Notes: generated from the sequence alone by a model not told the origin. A DNA stretch of 64,000 nucleotides from Brevundimonas sp. (GCF_029946145.1 NZ_JAQSDY010000032.1:35480-99479); one strand, 5' to 3'; shown: positions 16,902-25,463, counted from the first letter of the stretch. Numbers and translations are program-made.

Positions 16902-18083
16902 ATGAGCCGTAATTTCGCACCCGAACACGAGGGTTTCCGCCAACAGGTCGCGACCTGGCTGGATGACCAGCTGTCCGGTCCCTTCGCTCCCCTCCGCGGG
17001 CTGAACAATCACGTCGACGCCATTCCGGAACGCCGGGCGTGGGAAGCGGCGCTGGGCAAGGCGCGCTATGGCTGCATCGGCTGGCCCGAGGCCTGGGGCG
17101 GTCGCGACGCCAGCATCGCCGAACAGGTCATCTTCGCCGAGGAATACGCCCGCGCCAAAGCCCCCTCGCGCATCGGTCACATCGGCATCGAACTGGCTGG
17201 TCCGACCATACTGCTGCACGGCACGGAAAAGCAGAAGAAGCAGTTCCTGCCCGGCATCGCCTCTGGCGCCGACATCTGGTGCCAGGGCTATTCGGAGCCG
17301 AACGCCGGGTCCGACCTGTCGAATGTGCGCACGACCGCTTGGCTGAAGAACGGCCGTTGGATCATCAACGGCCAGAAGGTCTGGACATCGATGGCGCAGT
17401 TCTCGGACTGGGTCTTCGTCATCTGCCGCGCCGATTCCGGCACGCGCGGCGCCAGCGGCCTCGCCTATCTTCTGGTGCCCATGGATCAACCGGGCGTCAC
17501 CATCCGGCCCATCCGCCAGATGACCGGCGAGGCCGAGTTCAATGAGGTCTTCTTCGACAACGCTGAAACAGCCGCCGAGAACATTGTCGGCCAGCCGGGC
17601 GAAGGCTGGAAGGTCGCCATGGCCACCCTCGCCTTCGAGCGCGGCGTCTCGACTCTCGGCCAGCAGATGCATTTCCGCAACGACCTGGATGAGTTGGTCG
17701 CGCTGGCGAAGGCCAACGGCGCGGCGCGCTCGCCCCTGATCCGCCAGCGATTGGCCAAGGCCCATGTCGGCCTGACCGTCATGCGCGCCAGCGCCCTGCG
17801 GATGCTGGCCAACAAGGACCCGCAGACGCCGACTTCCGGCGCCTATACCTACAAGCTCTACTGGGCCAACTGGCGTCGCTCGCTGGGCGAGCTGGCTATG
17901 GATGTTCAGGGTCTGCCCGGTCAGGTCGGGGAAGGTGAAGCCGATTTCAGTGCCTTGACCAAGATGCATCTGATGTCGCGCGCCGAGACCATCTACGCCG
18001 GCACCAACCAGATCCAGCGCAACATCATAGCCGAGCGCAGCCTCGGCCTGCCCCGTGAAGCCCGCGGCGCCGAGCGCGGCTGA
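16902..18083 (+). CDS. fadE30: Acyl-CoA dehydrogenase, FadE30-like
   Basis: The 393-residue ACAD has CIGWPEAWGG, EEYARAKAP, IWCQGYSEPNAGSDLSNV, INGQKVWTSMAQFSDWVF, TGEAEFNEVFFDNA, AFERGVSTLGQQ and IYAGTNQIQRNIIAERSLG. These blocks agree closely with FadE30, which dehydrogenates 5-OH-HIP-CoA in the first beta-oxidation cycle of the HIP propionate chain. As in the 8648 protein, the YEG glutamate is replaced (IYAGT) and the FERG glutamate is the probable base. It is the last gene of the rightward operon, 9 bases after the ferredoxin, and is followed by a 16-base hairpin. Confidence 0.86.
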   Translation: MSRNFAPEHEGFRQQVATWLDDQLSGPFAPLRGLNNHVDAIPERRAWEAALGKARYGCIGWPEAWGGRDASIAEQVIFAEEYARAKAPSRIGHIGIELAGPTILLHGTEKQKKQFLPGIASGADIWCQGYSEPNAGSDLSNVRTTAWLKNGRWIINGQKVWTSMAQFSDWVFVICRADSGTRGASGLAYLLVPMDQPGVTIRPIRQMTGEAEFNEVFFDNAETAAENIVGQPGEGWKVAMATLAFERGVSTLGQQMHFRNDLDELVALAKANGAARSPLIRQRLAKAHVGLTVMRASALRMLANKDPQTPTSGAYTYKLYWANWRRSLGELAMDVQGLPGQVGEGEADFSALTKMHLMSRAETIYAGTNQIQRNIIAERSLGLPREARGAERG

Positions 18084-18100
18084 CCGAGCCCGCGGAAATC

Positions 18101-18144
18101 TTCCCCTTCACCATCCGGGCCTCCGCCGGGATGGTGAAGGGGAA
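18101..18144. terminator. Long hairpin between converging operons
   Basis: TTCCCCTTCACCATCC and its exact complement GGATGGTGAAGGGGAA form a 16-base stem with a 12-base loop. It lies 18 bases after the fadE30 stop and 59 bases before the stop of the converging SDR gene. There is no T-run. It may act as a bidirectional terminator or mRNA 3'-end stabiliser; a dispersed palindromic repeat is the alternative. Confidence 0.6.
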
Positions 18145-18202
18145 GGAGCGCCCGGCCGCGGAACAACTACGGCGAGGGCCGGTCCTGGACCCGCCCGGAG
18201 CC

Positions 18203-18970
18203 TCAGACCAGATCGAGGAAGGAGGGTCGCTCTCCGCCGCCGTCGACGGCCAGCCGCGCGCCGCTGACGTAGGACGCCAGCGGCGACGCGAAAAAGAGGA
18301 CGGCGTTGGCGATGTCACGCCCGGCGCCCATCCGCTTCAGCGGCAAAGCCTCAGCGATCGCGCCATGACCCGCGCCGTAATGATCCGTGGCGCCTTCGGT
18401 GGCGATCAGGCCGACGATGATGGCATTGACTCTAATCTTCGGCCCCCACTCCATCGCCAGGCTTTGGGTCAGGTTGATCAGCCCCGCCTTGGCCGCCCCA
18501 TAGATCGCCGTGCCCGGCGAAGGCCTGACGCCCGCGACGCTGCATATGTTGACGATGCTCCCGCCGTTCGGCTGCGCCTGCATATGCCGCCAGGCAGCCT
18601 GCGAGACGTGCAGGGGCGCCATCAGGTTCAGGGCCACGATCGCGTCGCTGAAGCGCGGCGAGGCCGTAGAGGCGGCGGCGGCAGGGGAGCCGCCGGCGTT
18701 GTTGACCACGATATCGAGCCGGCCATGGCGCTCGACCACGCCGTCGACCATGGTCCGCACCTGATCTGCGGCCCGCACGTCGCAAGCCGTGAACTCGGCC
18801 GTCCGGCTGTCATGTGAAGGCAGGGTCTCCGGTTGGTTGCGGCCGCAAACCACCACGCGGCATCCGGCCTCGAGCAGCGCCTGGGCTATGGCCTTGCCGA
18901 TTCCCTTGGCGCCGCCCGTCACAAGGGCGACCTGGCCCGACAGATCGACCGTGACCGCGCCCTCACCCAT
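18203..18970 (-). CDS. Short-chain dehydrogenase/reductase
   Basis: The 255-residue SDR has ALVTGGAKGIGKAIAQALLEAG, VVCGRNQP, CDVRAADQV, NNAGGSPAAA, ICSVAGVRPSPGTAIYGAAKAGL (Ser, Tyr, Lys) and the C-terminal SGARLAVDGGGERPSF. The ATG at 18970 overlaps the fadD3 stop by 8 bases; the upstream part of the ORF-track frame is out-of-phase fadD3 sequence. It is the last gene of the leftward LysR-Rieske-PTPS-SDR-MFS-fadD3-SDR series. A role as a hydroxyacyl-CoA or hydroxysteroid dehydrogenase in HIP breakdown is likely but not resolved. Confidence 0.85.
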   Translation of the reverse strand: MGEGAVTVDLSGQVALVTGGAKGIGKAIAQALLEAGCRVVVCGRNQPETLPSHDSRTAEFTACDVRAADQVRTMVDGVVERHGRLDIVVNNAGGSPAAAASTASPRFSDAIVALNLMAPLHVSQAAWRHMQAQPNGGSIVNICSVAGVRPSPGTAIYGAAKAGLINLTQSLAMEWGPKIRVNAIIVGLIATEGATDHYGAGHGAIAEALPLKRMGAGRDIANAVLFFASPLASYVSGARLAVDGGGERPSFLDLV

Positions 18971-20513
18971 GGCGCGCGCCTTCATTCCCGGCCATGGCGG
19001 CCAGCAGGAATTTCTGCACCTTGCCCGCAGCATTGACGGGCAGAGCCTCGACGAGCTCAAAGGCGCGCGGCGCCTTGTAGTTGGCCATGTTGGCGCGGCA
19101 CCATTGGCAGATCTCCTCCGCAGTGGCCTCGGCCCCGGCGCGCAGGACGATAAAGGCCTTGCCGATCTCGCCCAGACGCTCGTCCGGCGTCCCGATGACC
19201 GCCACCTGGGCGATAGCCGGATGAGCCGACAGGATGCGCTCGATCTCGGCCGGATAGCAGTTGAAGCCGCCACTTATGTACATGTCCTTCATCCGGTCCG
19301 TGACCCGCAGATAGCCGTCGGCGTCGAAACAGCCGATGTCGCCGGTGTGCAGCCATCCTTGAGCGTCCACCGCCTCGGCCGTCGCCTCCGGGTCTTCGAA
19401 ATAGCCGGCCATGACGTTGAATCCGCGCACCCAGATCTCACCCTCCCGTCCGGGCGCTACCGACTCTCCGAGGCGATTGACGCACTTCACCTCGACGCCC
19501 GGGATCGGCCTGCCGCAGCTGGTGGCGATGCGTTCCACGCCATCGCCCATCTGGCTCATCGTCACCATGCCCGAACTTTCGGTCAGACCATAGGCGGTCA
19601 GGACGTTGCGGATGCCCAGTTCGTCCTGCATCCGCTTGACCAGCGACGGCGCCACCGACGCGGCTCCGGTCACGGCGACCCGGATCGACGACAGGGTCAC
19701 GCCGGTCTTGGCGCTGCTGGTCAGCAACTGCTGGAAGATGGTCGGCGGCCCCGGCAGGACGGTGATGCCCTCGCCCTCGACCAGGTCGACGACGCGCGCC
19801 GGATCGAAGGTCGCCATCGGATAGGCCGTCGCCCCCTTCAGCAGGCAGGCCAACCAGCCGGCCTTGTAGCCGAAGGTATGGAAAAACGGATTGACGATCA
19901 GATAGCGGTCGCCTTCGGTCAGACCGGCGCAATGGGCCCAGCAGGTGAAGGCCTGCACGCTCTGGGCGTGGCCGCTGACCACGCCCTTGGGATGGCCTGT
20001 CGTGCCCGAGGTGAACAGAATGTCGGCGGGGTCATCGCCGCCGACGGCCAGCATGGCGGCGCGGGCGCGGTCCAGGCACCGCCCCGTCGCGGCGAAGGCG
20101 TTCCAGTCGCCGTCCAGCGTCAGGACTCGCTCCAGATGGGGCAGGTCCAGGCCATCCAGCAGAGTGCGATAATCCTGGCCCAGGAAATCGCCGACCGTCA
20201 GCAGAATGCGGGCCCGGGTCTTGTTGAGGATGTATTGCGCCTCAAGCCCCTTCATCCGCGTGTTCATGGTCACGACCACCCCGCCGGCCGACTGGACCGA
20301 CAGACAGGCGACGATCCATTCCGCACTGTTCGGCGCCCAGATCGCCGCGCGGTCACCGGGGGTCAGGCCCGCCTCGATCAGGGCCGCCGCGCCGTGCAGA
20401 ACGCGCTGCTCCAGCTGGGCGAAGGTCAGCCGTTCGCGGTCGACTATGGCCAGGGCGTCCCCGAACCTGGCGGCGGCGTCGATCACCGCCTGCGGCAGGG
20501 TCGAGACGCTCAT
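18963..20513 (-). CDS. fadD3: Acyl-CoA ligase, FadD3-like (HIP-CoA synthetase)
   Basis: The 516-residue adenylate-forming enzyme has the P-loop-like ILFTSGTTGHPKGVV, NPFFHTFGYKAGWLACLLKGA, ITVLPGPPTIFQQLL, LTAYGLTESSGM, WLHTGDIG, DRMKDMYISGGFNCYPAEIE and the C-terminal catalytic lysine in NAAGKVQK. These blocks match FadD3, the ligase that joins HIP (the C/D-ring propionate) to CoA and so commits it to this pathway. ATG 20513 overlaps the MFS stop (ATGA); the ORF-track extension upstream is out-of-phase MFS sequence. Position together with ipdAB, ipdC, ipdF and fadE30 supports the substrate. Confidence 0.83.
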   Translation of the reverse strand: MSVSTLPQAVIDAAARFGDALAIVDRERLTFAQLEQRVLHGAAALIEAGLTPGDRAAIWAPNSAEWIVACLSVQSAGGVVVTMNTRMKGLEAQYILNKTRARILLTVGDFLGQDYRTLLDGLDLPHLERVLTLDGDWNAFAATGRCLDRARAAMLAVGGDDPADILFTSGTTGHPKGVVSGHAQSVQAFTCWAHCAGLTEGDRYLIVNPFFHTFGYKAGWLACLLKGATAYPMATFDPARVVDLVEGEGITVLPGPPTIFQQLLTSSAKTGVTLSSIRVAVTGAASVAPSLVKRMQDELGIRNVLTAYGLTESSGMVTMSQMGDGVERIATSCGRPIPGVEVKCVNRLGESVAPGREGEIWVRGFNVMAGYFEDPEATAEAVDAQGWLHTGDIGCFDADGYLRVTDRMKDMYISGGFNCYPAEIERILSAHPAIAQVAVIGTPDERLGEIGKAFIVLRAGAEATAEEICQWCRANMANYKAPRAFELVEALPVNAAGKVQKFLLAAMAGNEGARHG

Positions 20514-21910
20514 GTCTTCTTCTTCTCGTGCCACTCGCCCATCTCGATCATGGCGGCGCGATAGGGCTTGCGCGCCAGGACGAACATCAGCGCCACCGCG
20601 GGTCCGATGATCGCCGGCAGGATGGCCAGAGAATAGCGCAGGGCGCCGTCGTCGTGGAAGACGAACTGGGTCATGGCGGCGATGACGCTGGAGCCCAGGG
20701 CGGTGCCGACCAGGGTGACACACAGCAACATCAGGGCGGTCATCTGGCCGCGCAGACGGCTGGGCGTGATGTCCTGAAGCGAGGCAAGGGCGACGCTGTT
20801 GGTGCCTTGGCCGATGAAGGTGGCGATACCCATCAGCAGCAGGGCGCCGCCCGCCGTCGGCATCAGCGGGCCGACGACCAGGGGCGCGACCTTCACCAGG
20901 GTGACCCAGGTCATGATGTTGAGGTTGGCCGCCGGGTGGCCGCGACGCATGAAAAAGCCCGAGAACCAGCCGCCGGTCAGATTGCCCAGTCCGCCGCAGA
21001 CGATCATCAGGATGCCGAAGGAATAGCCCGCCTCGGTGGCGGTCATCCCATAGGTGCGGATCAGGAAGGTCGGGTACCAGATGGCCGTACCGATCGCGAG
21101 CATCCCCAACAGGGACACCGACCCGATCAGCGACGAATAGACCTTCCAGCGGTGCGCCAGGAAGCCGCCGGTTTCACGCAGGGTCATTCGCTGGACGCCG
21201 ATCACCGCCGTGGGCGACGCATGTCGCTGGGGCTCGCGGATCAGGGCCACCAGGACCGCGACCAGCAGTCCCGGCAGGCCGACGATGAAGAACACCATCT
21301 GCCAGGGCTGCACCAGGCCGATGACCGGCAGGATGACCGCGCCGTAGGCCTTGGCCGCCTGCAGGACATAGGCGCCGATGACCAGAGCCAGACCGCCGCC
21401 GACAGGGTAGCCAAGGGCGAAGACGCTGATCGCGAAGGCGCGGCGCCTGGGCTCGAAATAATCGCTGATCAGGGAATAGGCCGTCGGACCCAGGGTCGAT
21501 TCACCGATGCCGACGGCGACCCGCGCGGCGAACAGGTGGCCGAAGCTCCGCGACAGACCACTGGCCGCCGTGGCCAGACACCAGAGGACGATGCCGCCCG
21601 CCAGAAGCTTGCCGCGATTGCGACCGTTGTCGACGATGCGCCCGATGGGCACGGCCGCCACGGCGACCAGAACCACAGTGGCGAAACCCTGCAGCAGGCT
21701 GATCTGGAAGTCGTCCAGCTTCAGGTCCTGACGGACGTCCGCGACCATCAAGGTCATGACCTTGGCGTCGATCGCCGCGATCGTATAGCAGACGAAAAGA
21801 AGGATAACGACCATCCACGAATAGACGACCGAGGGCGGCTTCTGGACCATCGTCGCCGGCTCATCTTCAGGAAGCACACGAATTACTGGCGCATCATCTA
21901 GGACGGTCAT
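20510..21910 (-). CDS. MFS transporter (spinster-like)
   Basis: The 466-residue protein has about 12 membrane helices after a ~35-residue polar N-terminus. MFS signatures include PIGRIVDNGRNRGKLL (loop 2-3 motif), RVAVGIGESTLGPTAYSLISDYF and a cytosolic central loop with EPQRHASPTAV. This arrangement is typical of spinster-like MFS proteins in hydrophobic-substrate catabolic clusters. ATG 21910 is preceded by GAGAAAGAT; the TTG at 21913 is the alternative. Directly upstream of fadD3 (ATGA overlap), it is the best candidate importer for the steroid or a partly degraded intermediate. The cargo is unproven. Confidence 0.85.
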   Translation of the reverse strand: MTVLDDAPVIRVLPEDEPATMVQKPPSVVYSWMVVILLFVCYTIAAIDAKVMTLMVADVRQDLKLDDFQISLLQGFATVVLVAVAAVPIGRIVDNGRNRGKLLAGGIVLWCLATAASGLSRSFGHLFAARVAVGIGESTLGPTAYSLISDYFEPRRRAFAISVFALGYPVGGGLALVIGAYVLQAAKAYGAVILPVIGLVQPWQMVFFIVGLPGLLVAVLVALIREPQRHASPTAVIGVQRMTLRETGGFLAHRWKVYSSLIGSVSLLGMLAIGTAIWYPTFLIRTYGMTATEAGYSFGILMIVCGGLGNLTGGWFSGFFMRRGHPAANLNIMTWVTLVKVAPLVVGPLMPTAGGALLLMGIATFIGQGTNSVALASLQDITPSRLRGQMTALMLLCVTLVGTALGSSVIAAMTQFVFHDDGALRYSLAILPAIIGPAVALMFVLARKPYRAAMIEMGEWHEKKKT

Positions 21911-22034
21911 CAATGATCTTTCTCAAGGATGAAAATGGCGGCGGAGGTGATCCGTCGAATTGACTGAATACAATGATGATTTCGGGGCAGGTCCGCCCGA
22001 ACAACAGCTTTGCTTCCCACGACATACATCCGGC

Positions 22035-22730
22035 TCATCTTTCGATCTGGCCCAGATTGGCGTGCAGCACCGCCCCGTTGAGCGCCGGGCTGTCGGCGCA
22101 AAAGCGCGCGATCTCCGCGATCTCCTCGGGTTCCAGCAACCGGCCGGCGGTGATCATGGCCGTGATCGAGCCCACCGCGTCGCCGACGTGGGCGCGCAGC
22201 ATTGCCGTGTCGGTGAAGCCGGGGCAGATGCAGGCCGTATGGACGCCACTGCCCGCCAGATCCTGACAGGTCGCACGCATCAGGCCGATCATGCCGTGCT
22301 TGCTGGTGACGTAGGAGGCGGCGCCGGGCGCCGCCTTTTCCGCCAGGGTCGAGCCGACATAGAGGATGGAGGAGCCCGACCCCATCACCGGAATCAGCTC
22401 GTGGTTCAGCGCCTGGGGCGCCGCCAGATTGGCGCTGAGAACCGCCTGAAGATCGCGCGCCGTCAGGCTGCTTACCGTGTCGCGTCGATGCACGGCGGCG
22501 TTATGGATCAGGACGGTCCGATCCCAGCTCACCGCACGCTCGGTCAGTACGACCGCCGCTCTCTCTACCGAAGCCAGTTCGGTAATGTCGACCGCCAGAT
22601 GTTCGACTCCCGGCGCCGTTGGTGCGGATCGCGACAGGCTGACGACCTCATAGCCCGACCGCTGGAACAGGCGCGCGGTCGCCAGGCCGATCCCGCGGCT
22701 GCCGCCCGTCACCACCACGCCGCGCCTCAT
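22035..22730 (-). CDS. Short-chain dehydrogenase/reductase
   Basis: The 231-residue SDR has VVVTGGSRGIGLATARLF, SLSRSAP (basic and polar residues after beta-2, suggesting NADP), IHNAAVHRRD, YVGSTLAEKAAPGAASYVTSKHG (Ser, Tyr, Lys) and CICPGFTDTAML. The start at 22730 overlaps the stop of the PTPS-like gene (ATGA). Coupling to a pterin-synthase homologue raises the idea of a sepiapterin/dihydropterin-type reductase. The location equally suits a steroid hydroxyl dehydrogenase. The sequence alone does not choose between them. Confidence 0.83.
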   Translation of the reverse strand: MRRGVVVTGGSRGIGLATARLFQRSGYEVVSLSRSAPTAPGVEHLAVDITELASVERAAVVLTERAVSWDRTVLIHNAAVHRRDTVSSLTARDLQAVLSANLAAPQALNHELIPVMGSGSSILYVGSTLAEKAAPGAASYVTSKHGMIGLMRATCQDLAGSGVHTACICPGFTDTAMLRAHVGDAVGSITAMITAGRLLEPEEIAEIARFCADSPALNGAVLHANLGQIER

Positions 22731-23278
22731 GCGCCGACGTCCCGCCAGCGGCACTGGGCTGACTGGCCCGGACCAGACGAGACCTCCAGCGCGATCTCGG
22801 TTACGCCCCAGCGCGCCGACCAGGCCTCCTGCCCCACCAGCCGGTTCAGCAGGTAGGCGGCCAGTTCCTCGACCGTCGTATTGCGAATGGGCAGCAGCCG
22901 GACATCGCCCGCCGGCAGACGGAATTCATCCTCGCCGAAGACGATCACCAGGCTTCGGCCGAGGGTGCTGATGGTCAGGGACGGCACCAGCGTGGGGATC
23001 AGGACATACTCGTCCAGCTCTTGGCACAGCGCCCGAAGAGCTCGCTTTATGATGTTATAATCTAACGTCATCCCGTTGTTTTCGACACGGGTGGTGATGA
23101 CGGCCGCGACATTGAAATTATGGCCGTGCAGGCGTTCTCGCGCGCCGTCGGCGAACAGCGTGAAATGTCCGGCGGAGAATTTGATGTCCTCCTTGTCGAT
23201 CCGGATCGAGCACTGCTGGACCGGAACCGGCGCGAGCTCGGGCGAGCGCCTTTCCGATGCCGTCACCATCCCCATCAT
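22727..23278 (-). CDS. 6-pyruvoyl-tetrahydropterin synthase-like protein (PTPS-III type)
   Basis: The 183-residue protein has the PTPS/QueD zinc site: histidine in FSAGHF (near 37) and both histidines of RERLHGHNF (near 55). The catalytic cysteine that normally precedes LHGH is missing, and glutamate stands at the RExLHGH position as in PTPS-III enzymes. Other shared features are TLDYNIIKRALRALCQELDEYVLIP, IRNTTVEELAAYLL and a C-terminal EVSSGPGQSA. PTPS-III proteins can release the folate precursor 6-hydroxymethyl-dihydropterin. Placement between a Rieske oxygenase (40 bases) and an SDR (ATGA overlap) is unexpected. The frame begins ATG-ATG-GGG-ATG, so the exact start is uncertain by three codons. 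Confidence 0.85.
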   Translation of the reverse strand: MMGMVTASERRSPELAPVPVQQCSIRIDKEDIKFSAGHFTLFADGARERLHGHNFNVAAVITTRVENNGMTLDYNIIKRALRALCQELDEYVLIPTLVPSLTISTLGRSLVIVFGEDEFRLPAGDVRLLPIRNTTVEELAAYLLNRLVGQEAWSARWGVTEIALEVSSGPGQSAQCRWRDVGA

Positions 23279-23318
23279 AACGCCTGTCTACTTCGGTGGA
23301 GGAAAGGGTGGCAGGCGT

Positions 23319-24320
23319 CTATTCGGCCGCGACGCGCGCGGCGGGGTCGCCGTCAAACTCGTAGAACTGTTCGAAATACTCGCGGAAACGCAGGACCGGC
23401 CCGTCGCCGTCGCAGAGCAGCGGGCGGGCGCGGTGCACCTTGTGATGCCAGATCGGAATATCGCCCTCGACGCCCGACTGGCCGATGATGCCGGCGATTG
23501 AGCGGCGGATCATCTCGTTCTCGGGCGCGCCCTCGGGGAATTTCGGGTGGCGGAACTCGAAACGCAGCTCGACCTTGTCGTGCTCGACCGGCGTGGCCAG
23601 CACCTGAAGCAGCAGGTCCGCCATGCCCTTGAAGCGTGTCGACTTCTGACCCGCGCCGGTCTGAAGCGTTCGCACCTCGGTATCCAGGGTGCGGACCGTG
23701 CCGTCCGGCAGATCCATGGTGCGCTGGCCAGCCGCCAGGCTCCGGCGGACATGGCCCTCATAGTGGCTCTCGCCCTCGGGGACGGCGTCCATCTTGTGCA
23801 CGTACTTGAAGTGGGCCAGGTCGACGCCGTTCTCGGCGATCTCCTGCGGGTTGCTGTCAAAGGTCCACTGATAGCGGATGGGCGCGCCCCAATCGGGCGA
23901 CGTCACCTCGTCCAGCACCTCCACCTCGAACATCGGGGCCGCGCCTTGCGGATGATACCACGCCCAGACCACGCCGTTGGTTTCGGTGATCGCAAAGGTC
24001 TTCAGGCAGCCGGGCTTGCGCGCCGCCGGCGGAATGATGCGCGCATAGGGGATATCCTTGCAGGCGCCGGAAAGGTCGAAAGCCCAGGAGTGGAAGGGGC
24101 AGCGAAGGGTCTCGCCCTCGACAAACCCGCCATGGCCGATATGGGCGCCCAGGTGCGGGCAATAGGCCTCGGCCAGGCCGGCGGCGCCCCCTTCGGTTCG
24201 ATACAGAACCAGGTCCTCGCCGAAATAGCGGACCGGCTTGACGTCGCCCGGCTCCAGCTCGTCCGAATAGGAGACAAAGAACCAACCGAAGGGAATCGGC
24301 ATGGGGAATCGATCGACCAT
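23319..24320 (-). CDS. Rieske non-haem iron oxygenase, KshA-like
   Basis: The 333-residue product has a Rieske cluster motif CPHLGAHIGHGG...CPFHSWAFD (C-x-H-x16-C-x2-H, about residues 48-70). It is followed by KDIPYARIIPP and the mononuclear iron motif NGVDLAHFKYVH (D/H/H). The spacing and the DIPYA segment resemble the 3-ketosteroid 9alpha-hydroxylase (KshA)/DAF36 group, which works on sterol rings, rather than aromatic dioxygenases. It is shorter than the usual ~380-residue KshA, mainly at the C-terminus. ATG 24320 is used; upstream residues in the ORF track are unrelated. No KshB reductase is nearby; the ferredoxin at 16569 could serve. Confidence 0.8.
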   Translation of the reverse strand: MVDRFPMPIPFGWFFVSYSDELEPGDVKPVRYFGEDLVLYRTEGGAAGLAEAYCPHLGAHIGHGGFVEGETLRCPFHSWAFDLSGACKDIPYARIIPPAARKPGCLKTFAITETNGVVWAWYHPQGAAPMFEVEVLDEVTSPDWGAPIRYQWTFDSNPQEIAENGVDLAHFKYVHKMDAVPEGESHYEGHVRRSLAAGQRTMDLPDGTVRTLDTEVRTLQTGAGQKSTRFKGMADLLLQVLATPVEHDKVELRFEFRHPKFPEGAPENEMIRRSIAGIIGQSGVEGDIPIWHHKVHRARPLLCDGDGPVLRFREYFEQFYEFDGDPAARVAAE

Positions 24321-24488
24321 GGGTTTTCCTCGCAAAGCGCCGGTTTGCCCGACGTCTAAAATTGAACCATAGAAGCCCCTGCCCGCCCTGGGCGGAGATG
24401 ACTGAGCCCGCACGTTATCAAGATCAGACGCAGCGATAAGGCGTCGTGGTTACACTGAGCGTTCGCGCGAGCGGACAATGGCCCCGGC

Positions 24489-25463
24489 TTATCGGTCGAC
24501 CTCGGCGACATGCGTCTGCTCGGCGGGCCCGCCGGCGAGGAATACGTCCAACTCGGCCAGCGAGGTCTGCATCCACGGGCGCAGTTGGGTCCGGGCGAAG
24601 CGGCTGGACAGGAAATCCAGCAGCAGCCTCAGCGTCGCCGGCACCGGGGTTCCGGGCGCGAAAATGGCCCACGCTTCGCGATCGTAATAGCTCCACTCGT
24701 CCTCGACGGCGACCAGGGCTCCCGACGCCAATTCGCTGCGCACGAAGGCGATCGGCAACTGGGCGATGCCGAGGCCGCGGACGGCCGCCACGCGCAGCGC
24801 CGCGCCCTTGTTGCTCTTCCAGCGACCGCTGACCCGGACCTTTTCCGCACCGTCGCTGGAGTTGAACCACCAGTGTCCGCTCAAGTCGGACAGACAGGCA
24901 TGGTTCTTCAGGTCCGCGATCCCCTTGGGCACGCCACGCTCGGCCAGATAGGCGGGCGAGGCGCACAGGCAGAAGGACAGATATCCGATGCGGGCGGCCC
25001 TCAGGCTGGAGTCGATCAGGTCGCCATAGCGGATGGCGACATCGAAATCCTCGCCGATCAGATCGACCTCGCGCGAACCCGCATGAATCTCGATCCCCAC
25101 GCCCGTATACTGGCATGCGAAGTCGGCGATGACGGCCGAAATGAAGTTAACGTCGAAAGTGTCGTTCAGCGACACTTTCAGCTTGCCCGTGGGCGTCTGC
25201 TGCATCTGGGCCGCTTCATGGCTGGCCACGGCGAGCGAGCGGCGCATCTCCCGGCATGAGGCGTAGAATCGCTCGCCTATGGCTGTCATCGAGACCTGAC
25301 GCGTTGTGCGTTTCAGCAGCTGAACGCCCAGACGGGTCTCCAGCTCACTGATCCGCTTGCTGACGAAGGATTTCGAGGCGCCCAATTGGTCGGCGGCGGC
25401 GGTGAAACTCCCCGTCTCCACCACCGAAATATATTCTTCGATACCGTCCCAGACAGAAATCAC
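24489..25463 (-). CDS. LysR-family transcriptional regulator
   Basis: The 324-residue regulator has an N-terminal winged helix-turn-helix (SFTAAADQLGASKSFVSKRISELETRLGVQLLKRTTR) and a LysR substrate-binding domain (AIRYGDLIDSSLRAARIG, LKNHACLSD, GLGIAQLPIAF). It is the CrgA-like LTTR type that ends its effector domain near residue 300. The start is read as GTG 25463 because GGGAGAGG lies just upstream; GTG 25499 would add 12 residues. It is the first leftward gene and lies 168 bases before the Rieske gene in the same direction. It is the only regulator in the catabolic region. Control of the cluster is inferred. Confidence 0.88.
   Translation of the reverse strand: MISVWDGIEEYISVVETGSFTAAADQLGASKSFVSKRISELETRLGVQLLKRTTRQVSMTAIGERFYASCREMRRSLAVASHEAAQMQQTPTGKLKVSLNDTFDVNFISAVIADFACQYTGVGIEIHAGSREVDLIGEDFDVAIRYGDLIDSSLRAARIGYLSFCLCASPAYLAERGVPKGIADLKNHACLSDLSGHWWFNSSDGAEKVRVSGRWKSNKGAALRVAAVRGLGIAQLPIAFVRSELASGALVAVEDEWSYYDREAWAIFAPGTPVPATLRLLLDFLSSRFARTQLRPWMQTSLAELDVFLAGGPAEQTHVAEVDR

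Noticed and set aside
14431-16920. An 829-residue minus-strand ORF across ipdF, MaoC and thiolase genes
   Set aside because: It is the antisense shadow of three well-supported genes, with no domain content and a low-complexity composition.
18101-18144. A tRNA or attachment site at the operon junction
   Set aside because: The palindrome is a simple 16-base hairpin without cloverleaf arms or a duplicated partner in the window.
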